A stretch of DNA of 64,000 nt from Erythroxylum novogranatense (GCA_029891385.1 CM057228.1:71315523-71379522), one strand, 5' to 3'; shown: positions 33,693-47,226, counted from the first letter of the stretch. Made by a program: numbers and translations. The notes: generated by a model not told the origin, from the letters alone.

Positions 33693-35471
33693 TTGGTTGA
33701 GGCAGCTCTGCGAATGGAAAATATAGAGAATATCAAGAGTGCAGTGAACAAGAAGAGAAAGGGTAGAGAGCAGTTCAGGAGAGGGGGTATCACTAGTACT
33801 CCTATGCGAGCACAGAGTGCTAGGAGCTTCGATTCATCGAGAGGAGAGGAGAGCGTTAGTGCGAGCCGACCTAGGCCGATGAGGACTTCTACTGTTTCTC
33901 ACCAAGCTTCTACGGTGGGCGGCAGTAGGAGTGGAGATGGGGACAGGTCATCCGTCCCTAAGTGTGAGCACTGCGTTAATTTTCATGGTGGAGAGTGTTA
34001 CATATTGACAGGAGCTTGTTTCAACTGTGGACAGAAGGGACACAGGGCCAGAGAGTGTCCGAGGAGGACAGAGACCATGGGTCAGAGGACTGCAACAGAA
34101 GTGGGTAGTTCTGATGCAGCCAAGAGGGTGAGCATTCCGGGGAGACCGAGAGGGAAGGCACTAGCTAGGGTGTTCGCGATGACTAGGGAGGATGCAGAGA
34201 CCGCTCCTGATGTTGTGACTGGTATGATTCGACTTTTTGCTGATGATGTGCTAGTTTTGATTGATCCGGGTTCTACTCATTCGTTTGTTTCTTCGAGTAG
34301 ACCTGTGTGTGATAGGATTGTGAGCCCTTTGGATACTCCGCTGATGGTGAGTACTCCAATCGGCCAGTACATTGTGATTAGTCAAGTATTTAGAGATTGC
34401 AAAATTTGTATCGGTGGAGAACCTCTAGTGGTGGATTTGATGCCACTGAAGATGGGAGGATTAGATGTGATTTTGGGCATGGATACTTTAGAGAAGTACA
34501 ATGCTCGTTTGGATTGTAAACAGAAGACAGTGGAGTTTGAATTAGATAGCGGCAAGAGAGTGGTGTTTGTGGGGGACATGAAAGTAAGTCCGCCCAGAAT
34601 TGTTTTGACTTTGACAGCAGAGAAGATGATGAGTAAGGGGTGTGAGGCATTTTTGGCTTATGTGATAGACTCCAGGACATATGGAGGAAAGCTGGAGGAT
34701 ATTCCGGTAGTCAGGGAATTCTCGGACGTCTTTCCCGAGGAATTGCCAGGACTACCGCCAGCTCGGGAAATTGAGTTTTCCATTGAGCTTTTGTCAGGTA
34801 CAACGCCGATTTCAATTCTGCCTTACCGGATGGCCCTGACGGAATTGAAAGGGCTTAAGGAGCAGTTGGAGGAGTTGTTGGAGAAGGGATATATTCGACC
34901 GAGCTCTTCGTCTTGGGGAGCTCCGGTTCTCTTTGTGAAGAAAAAGGATGGATCGTTAAGGATGTGTGTGGACTACCGGAAGTTGAATCAGGTTACTGTG
35001 AAGAACAGGTACCCGCTTCCTCGTATTGATGATCTGTTTGATCAGTTGCAAGGAACGAGGGTCTTCTCTAAGATAGACTTGAGATCGGGTTACCATCAGT
35101 TGAAGATTAAGGAGTCGGATGTGCCGAAGTCTGCTTTCAGGACTCGGTATGGGCATTTTGAGTTCTTGGTGATGCCTTTCGGATTGACGAATGCGCCTGC
35201 AGCGTTTATGGGTTTGATGAATCGGGTCTTTAAGCCATTCTTGGATCAATTTATCATTGTCTTTATCGATGATATCTTGGTTTATTCCAAGAGTGATGAG
35301 CAGCATGAGGAGCATTTGAGGATTTCTTTAGAGACTTTGAGGAGACATGAGCTTTATGCAAAATTTGATAAATGCGAGTTTTGGCTGAGGGAAGTTGCAT
35401 TTCTTGGACATGTGATCTCAGAGCAAGGAGTTTATGTAGATCCAAAGAAGATAGAAGCTGTGGTAAATTAG
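33693..35471 (+). pseudogene. Nucleocapsid, protease and reverse transcriptase of the Tekay-like element
   Basis: A 592-codon open stretch. It holds the zinc knuckle [15 protein letters not shown] (about 34017-34061), a protease with [12 protein letters not shown] as active site (about 34255) and [10 protein letters not shown], and RT with [79 protein letters not shown] and the catalytic [11 protein letters not shown] at about 35266. The RT thumb [19 protein letters not shown] ends at TAG 35469-35471, where the family has Trp (TGG). The protease has DPG rather than DSG or DTG, which is common in this clade. A single stop divides the polyprotein. Confidence 0.95.
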
Positions 35472-36314
35472 GAAGCACCGAAGAATGTAGCAGAAGTGAG
35501 GAGTTTTCTGGGTTTGGCAGGCTATTACAGGAGATTCGTGGAGGGATTCTCCATGATAGCCGCTCCGATGACGAAGTTGTTGAGGAAGAATCAGAAGTTT
35601 GTTTGGAGTGATGAGTGTCAGAGGAGCTTCGAGGAGCTCAAGCACAGATTGACGAGTGCTCCGATTCTGATGTTGCCTTCGGGTGATGAGGGCTATACTG
35701 TGTATAGTGATGCGTCGAGGAAGGGTCTTGGTTGTGTTTTGATGCAAGGAGACTGGGTGATTGCTTATGCTTCGCGGCAGTTGAAGCCTTATGAGTTAAA
35801 TTATCCGACGCATGATTTGGAGTTGGCAGCTGTGATATTTGCTTTGAAGATTTGGCGGCATTATTTGTATGGAGTTCGGACGAGGATCTTCACTGATCAT
35901 AAGAGTCTGAAGTATTTGTTGAGCCAGAAGGAACTGAATTTGAGGCAGAGAAGGTGGATCGAGTTACTCAAGGACTATGATCTGTTGATTGAGTATCATC
36001 CGGGTAAAGCCAATGTAGTGGCGGATGCCTTGAGCAAGAAGTCTTCGATTGCTCATGTTCGGACGGTATACCTTCCTTTATTGGAAGAGATGGATAAGCT
36101 TAAGATAAGTTTGAAGCAGGAGGAGTCAGATTGTCTTCTAGCTAATTTCAGAGTGAGACCGATTCTTAAGGAGAAAGTTAGAGAATTGCAAGCTCAAGAT
36201 GCATATTTGAGCAAGCTTCGAGATGAAATACGGAATGGCAAGATTTCTGAAATAGAGGTGAGGGATGATGGGCTTATGGCAGTGGGAAACAGGTTGTGTA
36301 TTCCTGATGTGTAG
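35472..36314 (+). pseudogene. RNase H of the Tekay-like element
   Basis: Same frame as the RT after the TAG. It reads [19 protein letters not shown], then [19 protein letters not shown] (Asp), [20 protein letters not shown] (Glu), [20 protein letters not shown] (Asp) and [15 protein letters not shown] (Asp). All four catalytic acids appear present. A linker to integrase follows, and a TAG at 36312-36314 ends the frame. Confidence 0.93.
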
Positions 36315-37635
36315 GAAATTAAGGCTGAGATTATGGATGAGGCACACAATGCGCCTTATGCTATGCATCCAGGCAGCACCAGGATGTATCGAGATCTGAG
36401 AGAGCATTTTTGGTGGAAAGGCATGAAGAGAGATGTAGCCGAGTTTGTGAGTAAGTGTCTCGTGTGTCAGCAAGTCAAGGCTAAACACCAGGCACCTTCG
36501 ACAAGTTGAGGTCGTTGCCTATTCTGGAGTGGAAGTGGCAAAGGGTGACTATGGACTTTTTGATGGGTTTGCCCAGGACTAGTAGGAAGCACGATGCTAT
36601 TTGGGTTATTGTGGATCGGTTGACCAAGTCAGCCCACTTTTTGGTGATTAAGCAGACTGATTCTTTGCATGTGTTAGCAAAGAAGTACATTGATGAGATA
36701 GTGAGATTGCATGGGATTCTTGATTCGATTGTGTCGGACAGAGATCCTCGGTTTACTTCGAGGTTTTGGGGTAGTTTGCAGGAAGCTTTGGGGACGAAGC
36801 TGAATTTTAGTACAGCTTTTCACCCTCAGACGGATGGTCAATCTGAGAGGACTATTCGGACACTTGAGGGGATGCTTCGGGCTTGTGTGATGGATTTCAG
36901 AAGAGTTTGGGATGAGCATTTGCCGTTGGTCGAATTTGCTTATAACAATTTGTACCACTCGAGCATTCAGATGGCTCCATATGAGGCTTTGTATGGGCGG
37001 AGGTGTAGGACTCCGATCTATTGGGATGAAGAAGGAGAGAGGCAATTGGAAGGACCAGAATTGATTCTGCATAACAACGAGAAAATCAATCTGGTTAAGC
37101 GGTGGCAAAAAAGACAAGATAGGATGAAGAGTTATGTTGATGCTCATCGAAAGGTGATGGAGTATGAAGTCGGTGAGAAAGTGTTCCTTAAGACGTCTCC
37201 TTGGAAAGGAGTGATGAGATTTGGCAAGCAGGGTAAGTTGAGTCCGATGTATGTGGGTCCTTATGAAATCCTTGAGAGGATTGGACCACTCGCCTACAGA
37301 TTGACGTTACCTCCGGAATTATCCCAGATTCACGATGTTTTCCATGTGTCTATATTGAGGAGGTATAGATCGGATCCTTCTCACATCATTCAGACTAGTG
37401 AGGTACAGTTGCGGGATGATCTGAGTTATGAGGAGCAACCGGTGGAGATTTTGGATACCAAGGACAAGGTCCTCAAGAACAAGATGGTTCAGCTAGTCAA
37501 AGTCCTGTGGAGGAACCATTCGATAGAGGAGGCTACATGGGAGCCATTGGAAGCCATGCGGGAGAAGTATCCGCATCTCTTCGATGATTCAGGTAATAAT
37601 TTCGATGACGAAATTTCTTTTAAGAGGGGGAGAAA
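36315..37635 (+). pseudogene. Integrase with C-terminal chromodomain, Tekay-like element
   Basis: The HHCC finger spans EAHNAPYAMHPGSTRMYRDL and FVSKCLVCQQVKAKHQAP. A frameshift near 36490-36505 is followed by a frame open from 36506: WQRVTMDFLMGLPRTSRKHD (Asp), SIVSDRDPRFTSRFWGSLQE (Asp), HPQTDGQSERTIRTLEGML (Glu), and the GPY/F-like region KLSPMYVGPYEILERIGPLA. The chromodomain covers about 37425-37590, with PVEILDTKDKVLKNKMVQLV, VLWRNHSIEEATWEPLEAM and YPHLF. In chromoviruses this domain directs integration to heterochromatin marks. The frame has no stop before the LTR and reads on to 37801. Confidence 0.95.
37623..37635 (+). other. Polypurine tract, Tekay-like element
   Basis: AGAGGGGGAGAAA lies directly before the TG of the 3' LTR at 37636. 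Confidence 0.92.
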
Positions 37636-39757
37636 TGTTAGACCCCGAATTTTTTTTATGATGATATTAACTATGAATTGTGATAATTATGTGATTAAGG
37701 CTTTGTTTGATTTATTTTGGAGTATTAGTGGACAATTGAGGTATATTTGCGTTAAATGTGGTTTAATGAGAGTTAATGGGTATTTTAGGAAGATTGCTTA
37801 GGTAGAAATTGGTTTAGGCTTGTGAGAAGGGTAACTTAGTCTTTGTCCATTTAGAATCAAGAGAAAGAAGATAGAAAGAGAGGAAAAGAGGAGGAAAGAA
37901 AGAAAAGAGAAGAAGAAAAGAAGGTGTGCGCCGTCGGTGAAGGAAGAAGAAGAAAAGAGAGGGTTTTTCGATCTTTGAGATTTCCGACAGTTTGAAGCTA
38001 TTTTTGGGTACGTTATGCTTTGTTTAACCTTGTTTCGGTTGGATTAAACCTAAGGATAGGTTGATAGTAGCAGAATCGGTGGTTTTAGGGTTTGTAAAGC
38101 AAAAATGGTGAGATTTCTTGGGTTGATGCATTTGTGACTGATTTTGAGATGTTAATGGGTTAGAAATGTAGTATAAGTCTTGATCTAAGGTTTAAATGTG
38201 TTGCATTTGAGTTTGGGTAAGGATCGAAGTCGAAAAATGCAGGAAAATGGGGTTCGGAGTCGCTGCTCCGACCCACACGTCACGACATGCGCAAGAGCAC
38301 GCCACGGCGTGCGGAGAAATTGGTGACGCCGCGTGCACGAGTGTGCACGTCGCGGCGTGCGAGAGTTGTGCACGCCGCGACGCACACTTTGATGCACGCC
38401 GCGGCGAGCCCCCCTGTTTTTTGAAAGATGTTTTTGATATTATTTTGGGCATATCTTTTGGTGTAGATGTCCAATTGAGGTGACTCTTGATCCGTTGAGA
38501 ACTAGAGCTCAAGGACTACAAGTTCTATGAAGAAGGGAAGTCTGGAATTAGTCTGTAAGGGTTCAGAATTCTAGGAGGAGGTCGAATGTAGACTTTTAAT
38601 GCTTTATTCCGGCTTTCCAAGCTTTGATCATTTTTCTGTGGATATTGATTGAATGGAAACTTAGTTGTTTTAGGAAACCAAGCTGACCCGATTTCATCGC
38701 AAGAGGAAGGATACCAGTGAGTCGACTACTCGAGCGATCTTAGGTGGGTAATGTACTTATAGTTATTGTGTGATTAGGCAAATTCTTGCCTATGTGTGAA
38801 TATATGTTATATGTTTGTATGTTACATATGAATTGTTATAAGATTTGAATGCTTTTGATTTTGCATACTTTGAAAGAACCATGAAAAGAAATTTCAATTC
38901 TGAGCATGTTATGCCTGGACTTCGGTCATGACATTTTGAACAAATGAAAGATTGAAAGCATATCATCTAATAGAATGATTATGAGCATGATTATGTACTT
39001 TTGTTTGGGCGAGAGTGGAACCATTTCGTTCGTCACGTGCACGTAGACAAGAGCCTTCTCCCGGCTGCCCGCTTGTGACCTATGAGATCCGAATGGACTC
39101 ATTTCGTTCAGGGTGTAAACTCGGTTTCTCCCTTTTGTTTCCATGGAACCCTCGAGCCATTGTGATGTGCATTGCATATGTGAATTGTTCATTATGAATG
39201 CTTTGTGACATATTTATGAATTGAATTAAGTATATTGAATGCGTAAATTGTTCGAGTAGCATGTGAATGCTTGACTTGATGTCTGTATAGATATAATATA
39301 TATACATTCATATGTTGGGATTTGTGCTAGTTGCCGATGACTATAATTATATTAGCCAATCGAGTGCAGTAGCTCAACCCATTACTTTCCTCCTCAAAAG
39401 TGCGATGTGCCAACTGTTGATCTTGCGAGGCATCGGAAACTTCGAGCTAATTAGAAACTTTGTATTAAGTCCGTATTTTGGTTGGCCCTCTGAGCATATT
39501 ATCATGGAGCATTTTCATGTATTTTTGGATGGCAACTTATTTTGTATTTTGAATTATTTTGAACACTTGTTAAATGTCTTCAGGTTGTACTGGCATGAGT
39601 TTAATTCATGATTTAAATGCATGTGTAAGTGCTGGATTGTATGAGAATGGTTGTGTGCAAATTATGATCAAAATATGTATATGTTTAAATGTTGGGATCG
39701 GGTCCGACGTTTTAGGGTGCCCGTCGCCGACGCAGCCCGAGGGGCTGCCTCGGGAAC
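37636..39757 (+). repeat. 3' LTR of the Tekay-like element, last ~50 bp missing
   Basis: Begins TGTTAGACCCCGAAT and follows the 5' LTR to GAGGGGCTGCCTCGGGAAC at about 39757. The 5' copy continues with the GC-rich terminus and AACA, but here an unrelated sequence starts (GAAGCCATGG). The CpG minisatellite at 38274-38414 is shorter than in the 5' LTR, and several CpG sites read as CpA or TpG relative to it. Confidence 0.9.
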
Positions 39758-40005
39758 GAAGCCATGGATGTCGAGCGAGCATATCTCGGGGTAATCTCCC
39801 ACGTTAGGGAGCTTCTTAGCCTTTTCATTGATGCGAGGTAATTTTTCCTTTGTTGGTTTTTTTGGTTTCACTAACTTTGTAGGTTGAAATGCATACTTCG
39901 ACGGCTCCACTAAGTCTCTCAAGGAGAAGGCTGCAGAGGGGTGAAGATCCCACTTAATGTCTTGCTCATTGGAAGTCTTTAGTGGTTTGAATGTCAGCTA
40001 GTTTG
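39758..40005 (-). pseudogene. Unidentified coding remnant (retroelement-like, minus strand)
   Basis: The minus strand is open for about 80 codons from roughly 39993 to the junction at 39757. It includes QDIKWDLHPSAAFSLRDLVE, SKYAFQPTKLVKPKKPTKEK and NVGDYPEICSLDIHGF. Codon use looks like coding sequence, and the mixture of Lys/Pro linkers resembles a plant retroelement polyprotein linker, but I do not recognise the family. A stop (TAG) lies just upstream near 40000. It ends abruptly where the Tekay-like LTR begins, so it is a fragment. Confidence 0.5.
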
Positions 40006-40214
40006 GGCACTCTCATTACTTTATTCTTGGGTTTGATTGTCTTATCATCTTGAGTTGTCATGGGAGGCCCCTCCTTTAGTGCAGGATGGCTCTTGTCTTT
40101 GTTTTGAGTTGTCAATCGGCTATTATTTGACTCCACGTTGTGTGCCCCTGAGGCACTTGTATAAGACCGCTACGTACATATCTCGTTCTTATTAATTGAT
40201 TTTTTCTAAATTAC
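40006..40214. other. Unassigned spacer between coding remnant and satellite
   Basis: Moderately GC-balanced sequence (TGGGAGGCCCCTCC, GTGCCCCTGAGGCACTTG) that probably belongs to the same unidentified element as the remnant to its left. The change to A/T-rich satellite is at about 40190-40225. No gene is visible. Confidence 0.4.
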
Positions 40215-43200
40215 CAAAAAGATAATTAGGTGATAATAGTCATTAATTAATTAATTAATATGATTTCAATAAATCAATTATTTAATTATACATTGATTAT
40301 TATGAATTATATTTTAACTAATTTTATTCAATTAAGGAATTAATAAATAGATCTTTTCACAAAGTGACGCTTAAGTCACGTCTGTGACTCTTATAATAAT
40401 AAAAGTTCATTTTATTTTATTTAAATAATCAATTAATTACTTTGTTATTAATTAACAATATACTTAAGTCACTTTGTGATTCCTATATTAATAAAATTCT
40501 ATTTTATTTTAAGTAATTAATCAATTAATTATTTTGCTACTAATTAATAATATATTATAAATAATCAATTAACTTTTTATATATTATATCTAGTAAAATG
40601 ATAAAATAAGCACTAACACTATTTAATTAATTCAAGAATAAATTAATTATATTTTAAGAAATCAATACATATTTAATTAATTCTTTAATAAAAATGTTAT
40701 AAAATTATATAGGGTTAATTTCCGTAAAAAGAAAATAACATGCACGACATTCACAACCGTGACTACCTAGTTATATATGTATATCAATTAATTAATAATA
40801 TACTAATCATTATTCATTATAACTGAATAAGATTAATAGTTAATGATTAATAATTAATTTATAAATAAAGTATAATTTACTAAATCATTTAATTTATCGT
40901 ATTCTAATTACCATTATTAATCAAGCATCACATTTTCATAAATCAATCAATTAATTATATTTTAACTAATGATAATATTTTAATTACATAAAATTATATT
41001 TTAATTTACTAAATATTTTAATTAAATTCATTAAATATATTTTAAGCATATGTAATTAAAATGAAAAATATTTCAGACTCATTAATGTTAACATAAGTAA
41101 TAATTAAGTGATAATAGTCAATAATTAATTAATTAATAAGATTTCAATAAATCAATTATTTAATTATATATTGATAATTATGATTATATTTTAATTAATT
41201 TTACTTAATTAAGTAGTTAAAATAGATCTTTTCACATGCGTGATAGTTAGGTCACGTCTTGCCTCCTGTAATAGTAAAAGTTTATTTTATTTTAATTAAA
41301 TAATCAACTAGTTATTTTGTTATTAATTAATAATATACTTAAGCTACGCTTGACACCTATAATAATAAAATCCTAATTTCTTTTAAATAATTAATCAAGT
41401 AATTATTTTGCTACTAACTAAAAATATTATAATTAGTCAATTAATTTTATATACTATATTTAGTAAAAATGAAAAATAAGCACTAACTCTATTTAATTAA
41501 TTGAAGAATAAATTAATTAAATTTTAAGAAATCAATACCTATTTAATTAATTTTAATAAAATGTTATAAAATTACATAAGGATTAATTGCCTGTAAAAGA
41601 AAATAAGATGCATCGATATGATAGTCACGCTTTGTGAATATTAAGTCACAAGCATGACTACTTACCGATATATATACATCAATTAATTAATAATATGTTA
41701 ATCATCACTAATTATTACTGATTAAGATTAATAGTTAATGATTAATAGTTAATTTATAAATAATGTATAATTTAATAAATCATTTAATTTGTTATATTCT
41801 AATTACCATTATTAATCAAGTATCACATTTTATAAATCAATTAATTAATTATATTTTAGCTAACTGATAATATTTTAGTTACATGAAATTATATTTTAAT
41901 TTACAAAATAGTTATAATTACGTGTTAATAATCAAAATTAATTAAGTAATTATTAAGATTTAAATAAACCAATTATTTAATTATAGATTGATTATAATGA
42001 ATTATATTTTAATTAATTGAGGAATTAAAATTAGATCTTTTCATAGGTAGGACACTTTCCTATATATATACATCAATTAATTAATAATATATTAATTATT
42101 ATTAATTATAGTGAACAAGACTAACAGCTTAATGATTAATAACTAATTTATAAAAAAGTATAATTTAATAAATCATTTAATTTATTATATTCTAATTACC
42201 ATTATTAGTCAAGTATCACATTTCATAAATCAATTAATTAATTTTATTTTAACTAACTCATAATTTTTAATTACATGAAATTGTATTTTGATTTACTAAA
42301 CAGTTATAATTAAATTAATTATAGATATTTTAAGAATATGTAATTAAAAAGGAAAATATTTTAGACACATTAATAATAACATAAGTAGTAATTACTTGTT
42401 AATAATCAATAATTAATTACTTCATTGATTTTAATAAATCAATTATTTAATTATATATTGATTATTATGAATTATATTTTATTTAATTTTATTTAATTAA
42501 GGAATTAAAAATAGACCTATTCACATGTGTGACATTTAAGTTACATCCGTGACTCCTACAATAGTAAAATTTATTTTATTTTAATTAAATAATCAATTAA
42601 TTATTTGGCTATTAATCAATAATATACTTAAGTCACTTTGTGACTCCTATAATAATAAAACTCTATTTTATTTTAAGTACTTAATTAACTAATTATTTGG
42701 TTATTAATTAATAATGTATTATAATTAGTCAATTATTTATATAGATATATATTATATTTAACAAAAATGAAAAATAAGCACTAACTCTATTTAATTAATT
42801 GAACAATAAATTAATTATATTTTAGGAGGTCAAAATTTATTTAATTAATTATTTCATAAAATGTTTAAAATTATATAGGAGTTAATAGCTCGTAAAAGAA
42901 AATAACATGCACGACATAGTATTCATGCTGTGAATTTTAAGTCACAGAATGACTACTACCTACATATAAACTTCAATTAACTAATAATATATTAATCATT
43001 ATTAATTATGACTGAATAAGATTAACAGTTAATGATTAATAATTAATTTATAAATAAATTAAAATTTAATCAATCATTTAATTTATTATATTCTAATTAC
43101 CATTATTAATCAAGTATCACATTTTCATTAATCATTTAATTAGTTATATTTTAACTAACTCATAATATTTTAATCATATGAAATTATATTTTGATTTACT

Positions 43201-46200
43201 AAATAGATATAATTAAATTAATTAAAGAGATTTTGAGAATAAGTAATTAAAAGGGCAAAATATTTTAGACGCATTAATAATAACATAAGTAATAATTATG
43301 TGTTAATAATCAATAATTAATTAATTCATTGATTTTATTAAATCAATTTTTAATTATATATTGATTATTATGAATTGCATTTTAATTGATTTTATTTAAT
43401 TAAGGAATTAAAATATATCTTCACAGGAGTGACAATTAAGTCACAGTTGTGACTCCAATAATGATAATATTTTATTTTATTTTAAGTAATTAATTAACTT
43501 ACTATTAATTAATAATATATTATAATTAGTCAATTAATTTTATATATTTTATATTTAACAAAATGAAAAAATAAGCACTAATTCTATTTTGTTAGTTAAA
43601 GAGTAAATTAATTATATTTTAATAAATCAATACTTAATTAGTTTATTATTTAACAAAAATGTTAGAAAATTATATAGGTATTAATTGCCTGTAAAAAGAA
43701 AATAACTTGCACAACATGGTAGTCACACCTGTAAATATTAAATAGCCACGCCTGTGAATATTGAGTCACCAAATGACATTACTTACTTATATATATATAA
43801 TATATTAATCATTATTAATTATAACTGAATATGATTAACAGTTAATGATTAATAATTAATTTACAAATAGAGTATAATTTAATAAATCATTAATTTATTA
43901 TATTCTAATTACCATTATTAATCAAGTATCACATTTTCATAAATCAATTAATTAATTATATTTTAACTAAATCATAATATTTTAATTACATGAAATTATA
44001 TTTTGATTTACTAAATAGTTGAATTGAATTAATTAAAGATATTTTAAAATATGTAATTGAAAAGGGAAAATTGTTTTAGATGCTTTAATAATAACATAAG
44101 AGATAATTACGTGTTAATAATCATTAATTGATTAATTAATTAATAAGATTTGAATAAATCAATTATTTAATTATATATTGATTATTATGAATTATATTTT
44201 AATTAATTTTATTTAATTAAGAAATTAAAATAGATCTTTTCACAGTGTGACACTTAAGTTACCTCTGTGATACCTATAATAGTAAAAGTTTATTTTAATT
44301 TAATTAAATAATCAATTAATTACTTACAAGTCAATAATATACTTAAGTCACCCATTAACTCCTATAATAATAAATTTTATTTTATTTTAAGTAATTAGTC
44401 AATTAATAATATTATAATTATCCATTTAATTATATATATATTATATTTAATAAAATGAAAATATACGCACATGTCATATTTAATTAGTTAAAGAAAAATT
44501 AATTATATTTTAAAAATCAATACTTAATTAATGATTTATTTAATAACAAATGTTATAAAATTATATAGGTGATAATTGCTTGTAAAAGAAAATAACTTCC
44601 CGACATGGTAGTCGCTTTTGTGAATATTAAGTCACATGCGATGCTACTTACCTCTATATATATATATATATATTAATCATTATTAATTGAATAAGATTAG
44701 CGCTAATGATTAATGATTAAGTTATTAATAAAGTATAATTTAATAAATCATTTAATTTATTATATTCTAATTACCATTATTAATCAAGTATCACATTTTC
44801 ATAAATCATTAGTTAGTTATATTTTAACTAACTCATAATATTTTAATTACATGAAATTATATTTTAATTTAATAAATAGTTGTAATTAAATTCATTAAAA
44901 AGCAAAAATATTTTAGATGCATTAATAATAACATAAGTAATAATTACGTGTTAACAACCAATAATTAATTAATTAATTAATAATATTTGAATATATCAAT
45001 TATTTAATGATATATTTATTATTATGAATTATATTTTATTTAATTTTATTTAATTAAGGAATTAAAATAGATCTTTTCACAGGCGTCACACCTAAGTCAC
45101 GTCTATGAAGCTATAAAAGTAAAAGCTTATTTTATTTTAATTAAATAATCATTTAATTACTTTGTTATTAGTCAATAATATACTTAAGTCATGCCTGTAA
45201 CTCTTATAATAATATATTTTATTTTATTTTAAGTAATTAGTCAATTAATTTTTATTAATTAATAATATATTGTAATTAGCCAATTAATTTTATATATATT
45301 ATATTTAATAAAATGAAAAATATAAGCACTAATTCTATTTTTATAATTCTATTTTAATAAATCAATACTTAATTAATTAATTTTTAATAACAAATGTTAT
45401 AAAATTATAGAGTTGTTAATTGTCTATAAAAATAACAAGCACGACATGGAAGTCACGCTGTGAATGGCGTGACTACTTACCTATATATATACATCAATTA
45501 ATTAATAATGTATTAATCATTATTAAAGATTAATAATTAATTTATTAATAAATTATATTTTAATAAATCATTTAACTTATTATATTCTAATTACCATTAT
45601 TAATCAAGTATCACATTTTCATAAATCAATTAATTAATTATATTTTAACTAACTCATAATATTTTAATCACATGAAATTATATTTTGATTTACTAAATAG
45701 TTATAATTAAATTAATTAAAATATTTTAAGAATATGTAATTTAAAAGGAATATGTTTTTTTAAATTTAAAAGGGAAAAAGGAAAATATTTCGACTCATTA
45801 ATAGTAACATAAGTAATAATTCCGTGTTAATAATCAATAATAAATCAATTAATAAGATTTCAAAAATCAATTATTTAATTATATATTGATTATTATGAAC
45901 TACATTTTAATTGATTTTATTTAATTAAGGAATTAGAAAATATATCTTTTCATAGGCATGACATTTAATTCACGATTGTGACTCCAATAATAATAATATT
46001 TTATTTTATTTTAAGTTATTAATTGTTTTCCTATTAATTATTAATATATTATAATTAGTCAATTAATTTATATATTTGGTATTTAATAAAATGAGAAATA
46101 TAAGCACTAATTATATTTAATTAATTAAAGAATAAATTAATTTTATTTTAATAAATCAATAATTAATTAATAAAATACTTAATAAAATGTTAAAAAATTA

Positions 46201-47226
46201 TACGATTGTTAATTGCTTGTAAAAAGAAAGTAACTTGAACGACGTGGTATTCACGCTTTGTGAATATTAAGTCATAAGCGACACTACTCACCTCTATATA
46301 TATATATAATTAATAATATATTAATCATTATTAATTATAATTGAATAAGATTAACGAGTTAATGATTAATAATTAATTTATAAATAGAGTGTAATTTAAT
46401 AAATCATTTAATTTATTATATTCTAATTACCATTGTTAATCAAGTATCACATTTTCATAAATCACTTAATTAATTTTATTTTAACTAACTCATAATATTT
46501 TAATTACATGAAAATATATTTTGATTTACTAAATAGTTGTAATTGAATTAATTAAAGATATTTTAAGAATGTATAATTAAAAGGGAAAAATATTTTAGAC
46601 TAATTAGTAATAACATAAGCAATAATTACGTAATAATAATAATAAATAAATAAATAAATTAATTAATTAATAAGATTCCAATAAATCAATTATTTAATTA
46701 TATGTTTATTATTATAAATTATATTTTAATTAATTGTATTTAATTAAGGAATTAAAATAGATCTTTTCACAAAGTGACACTTAAGTCACGTCTGTGATGA
46801 CTATATTAGTAAAAGTTTATTTTATTTTAATTAAATAATCAATTAATTACTTTGTTATTAGTCAATAATATACTTAAGTCACTTTGTGACTCCTATAATA
46901 ATAAATTTTATTTTATTTTAAGTAATCATCAATTAATTATTTTTATTAATTAATATTATAATATAATTAGCAAACTAATTTTATATATATTATATTTAAT
47001 AAAATGAAAATATACTCTGTAATTATATTTAATTAGTTAAAGAAAAAATTAATTATATTTTAATAAATTAATACTTACTTAATGAATTATTTAATAACAA
47101 ATATTATAAAATTATATAGGTGTTAATAGCCTGTAAAAAGAAAATAACTTGCAAGACATGGTAGTCACGCTTGTGAATATTAAGTCACATGCGACACTAC
47201 TTACCTATATATATAAATATATATAT
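40215..47226. repeat. AT-rich tandem satellite, monomers ~812-901 bp (main array)
   Basis: The landmark ATTACCATTATTAATCAAG recurs at 40907, 41802, 42195, 43096, 43908, 44770, 45590 and 46426. The intervals are 895, 393, 901, 812, 862, 820 and 836 bp, so one monomer is shortened by about half. Monomers share long stretches such as ATTTTAACTAACTCATAATA and GGAATTAAAATAGATCTTTTC. Each normally has three GTCAC palindromes and an internal duplication of about 105 bp around CCTATAATA.TAAA. The array has no gene. It resembles long-monomer plant satellites; its chromosomal place is not known from sequence. Confidence 0.92.
41622..41660. repeat. Representative satellite hairpin (GTCAC type)
   Basis: TAGTCACGCTTTGTGA, then ATATTAAG, then TCACAAGCATGACTA form an imperfect inverted repeat. 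Versions recur once per monomer, for example near 43720, 47162 and 53773. It is the most G/C-rich part of the monomer. Confidence 0.85.

Larger units (their letters stand above)
30574..39757 (+). mobile_element. Tekay/Del-like chromodomain Ty3/gypsy element, 3' LTR clipped
   Basis: About 9.2 kb. The LTR starts TGTTAGACCC, the primer site is TGGTATCAGAGC, and the order is Gag, protease, RT, RNase H, integrase and chromodomain. The C-terminal chromodomain, the FIDD RT box and the long (about 2.2 kb) LTRs fit the Tekay/Del chromovirus clade. The 3' LTR lacks roughly its last 50 bp and joins unrelated DNA at about 39757, so no target duplication can be paired; the left flank is TATAC. Reading frames have a few stops and three frameshifts, and it is the best-preserved element here. 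Confidence 0.92.
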
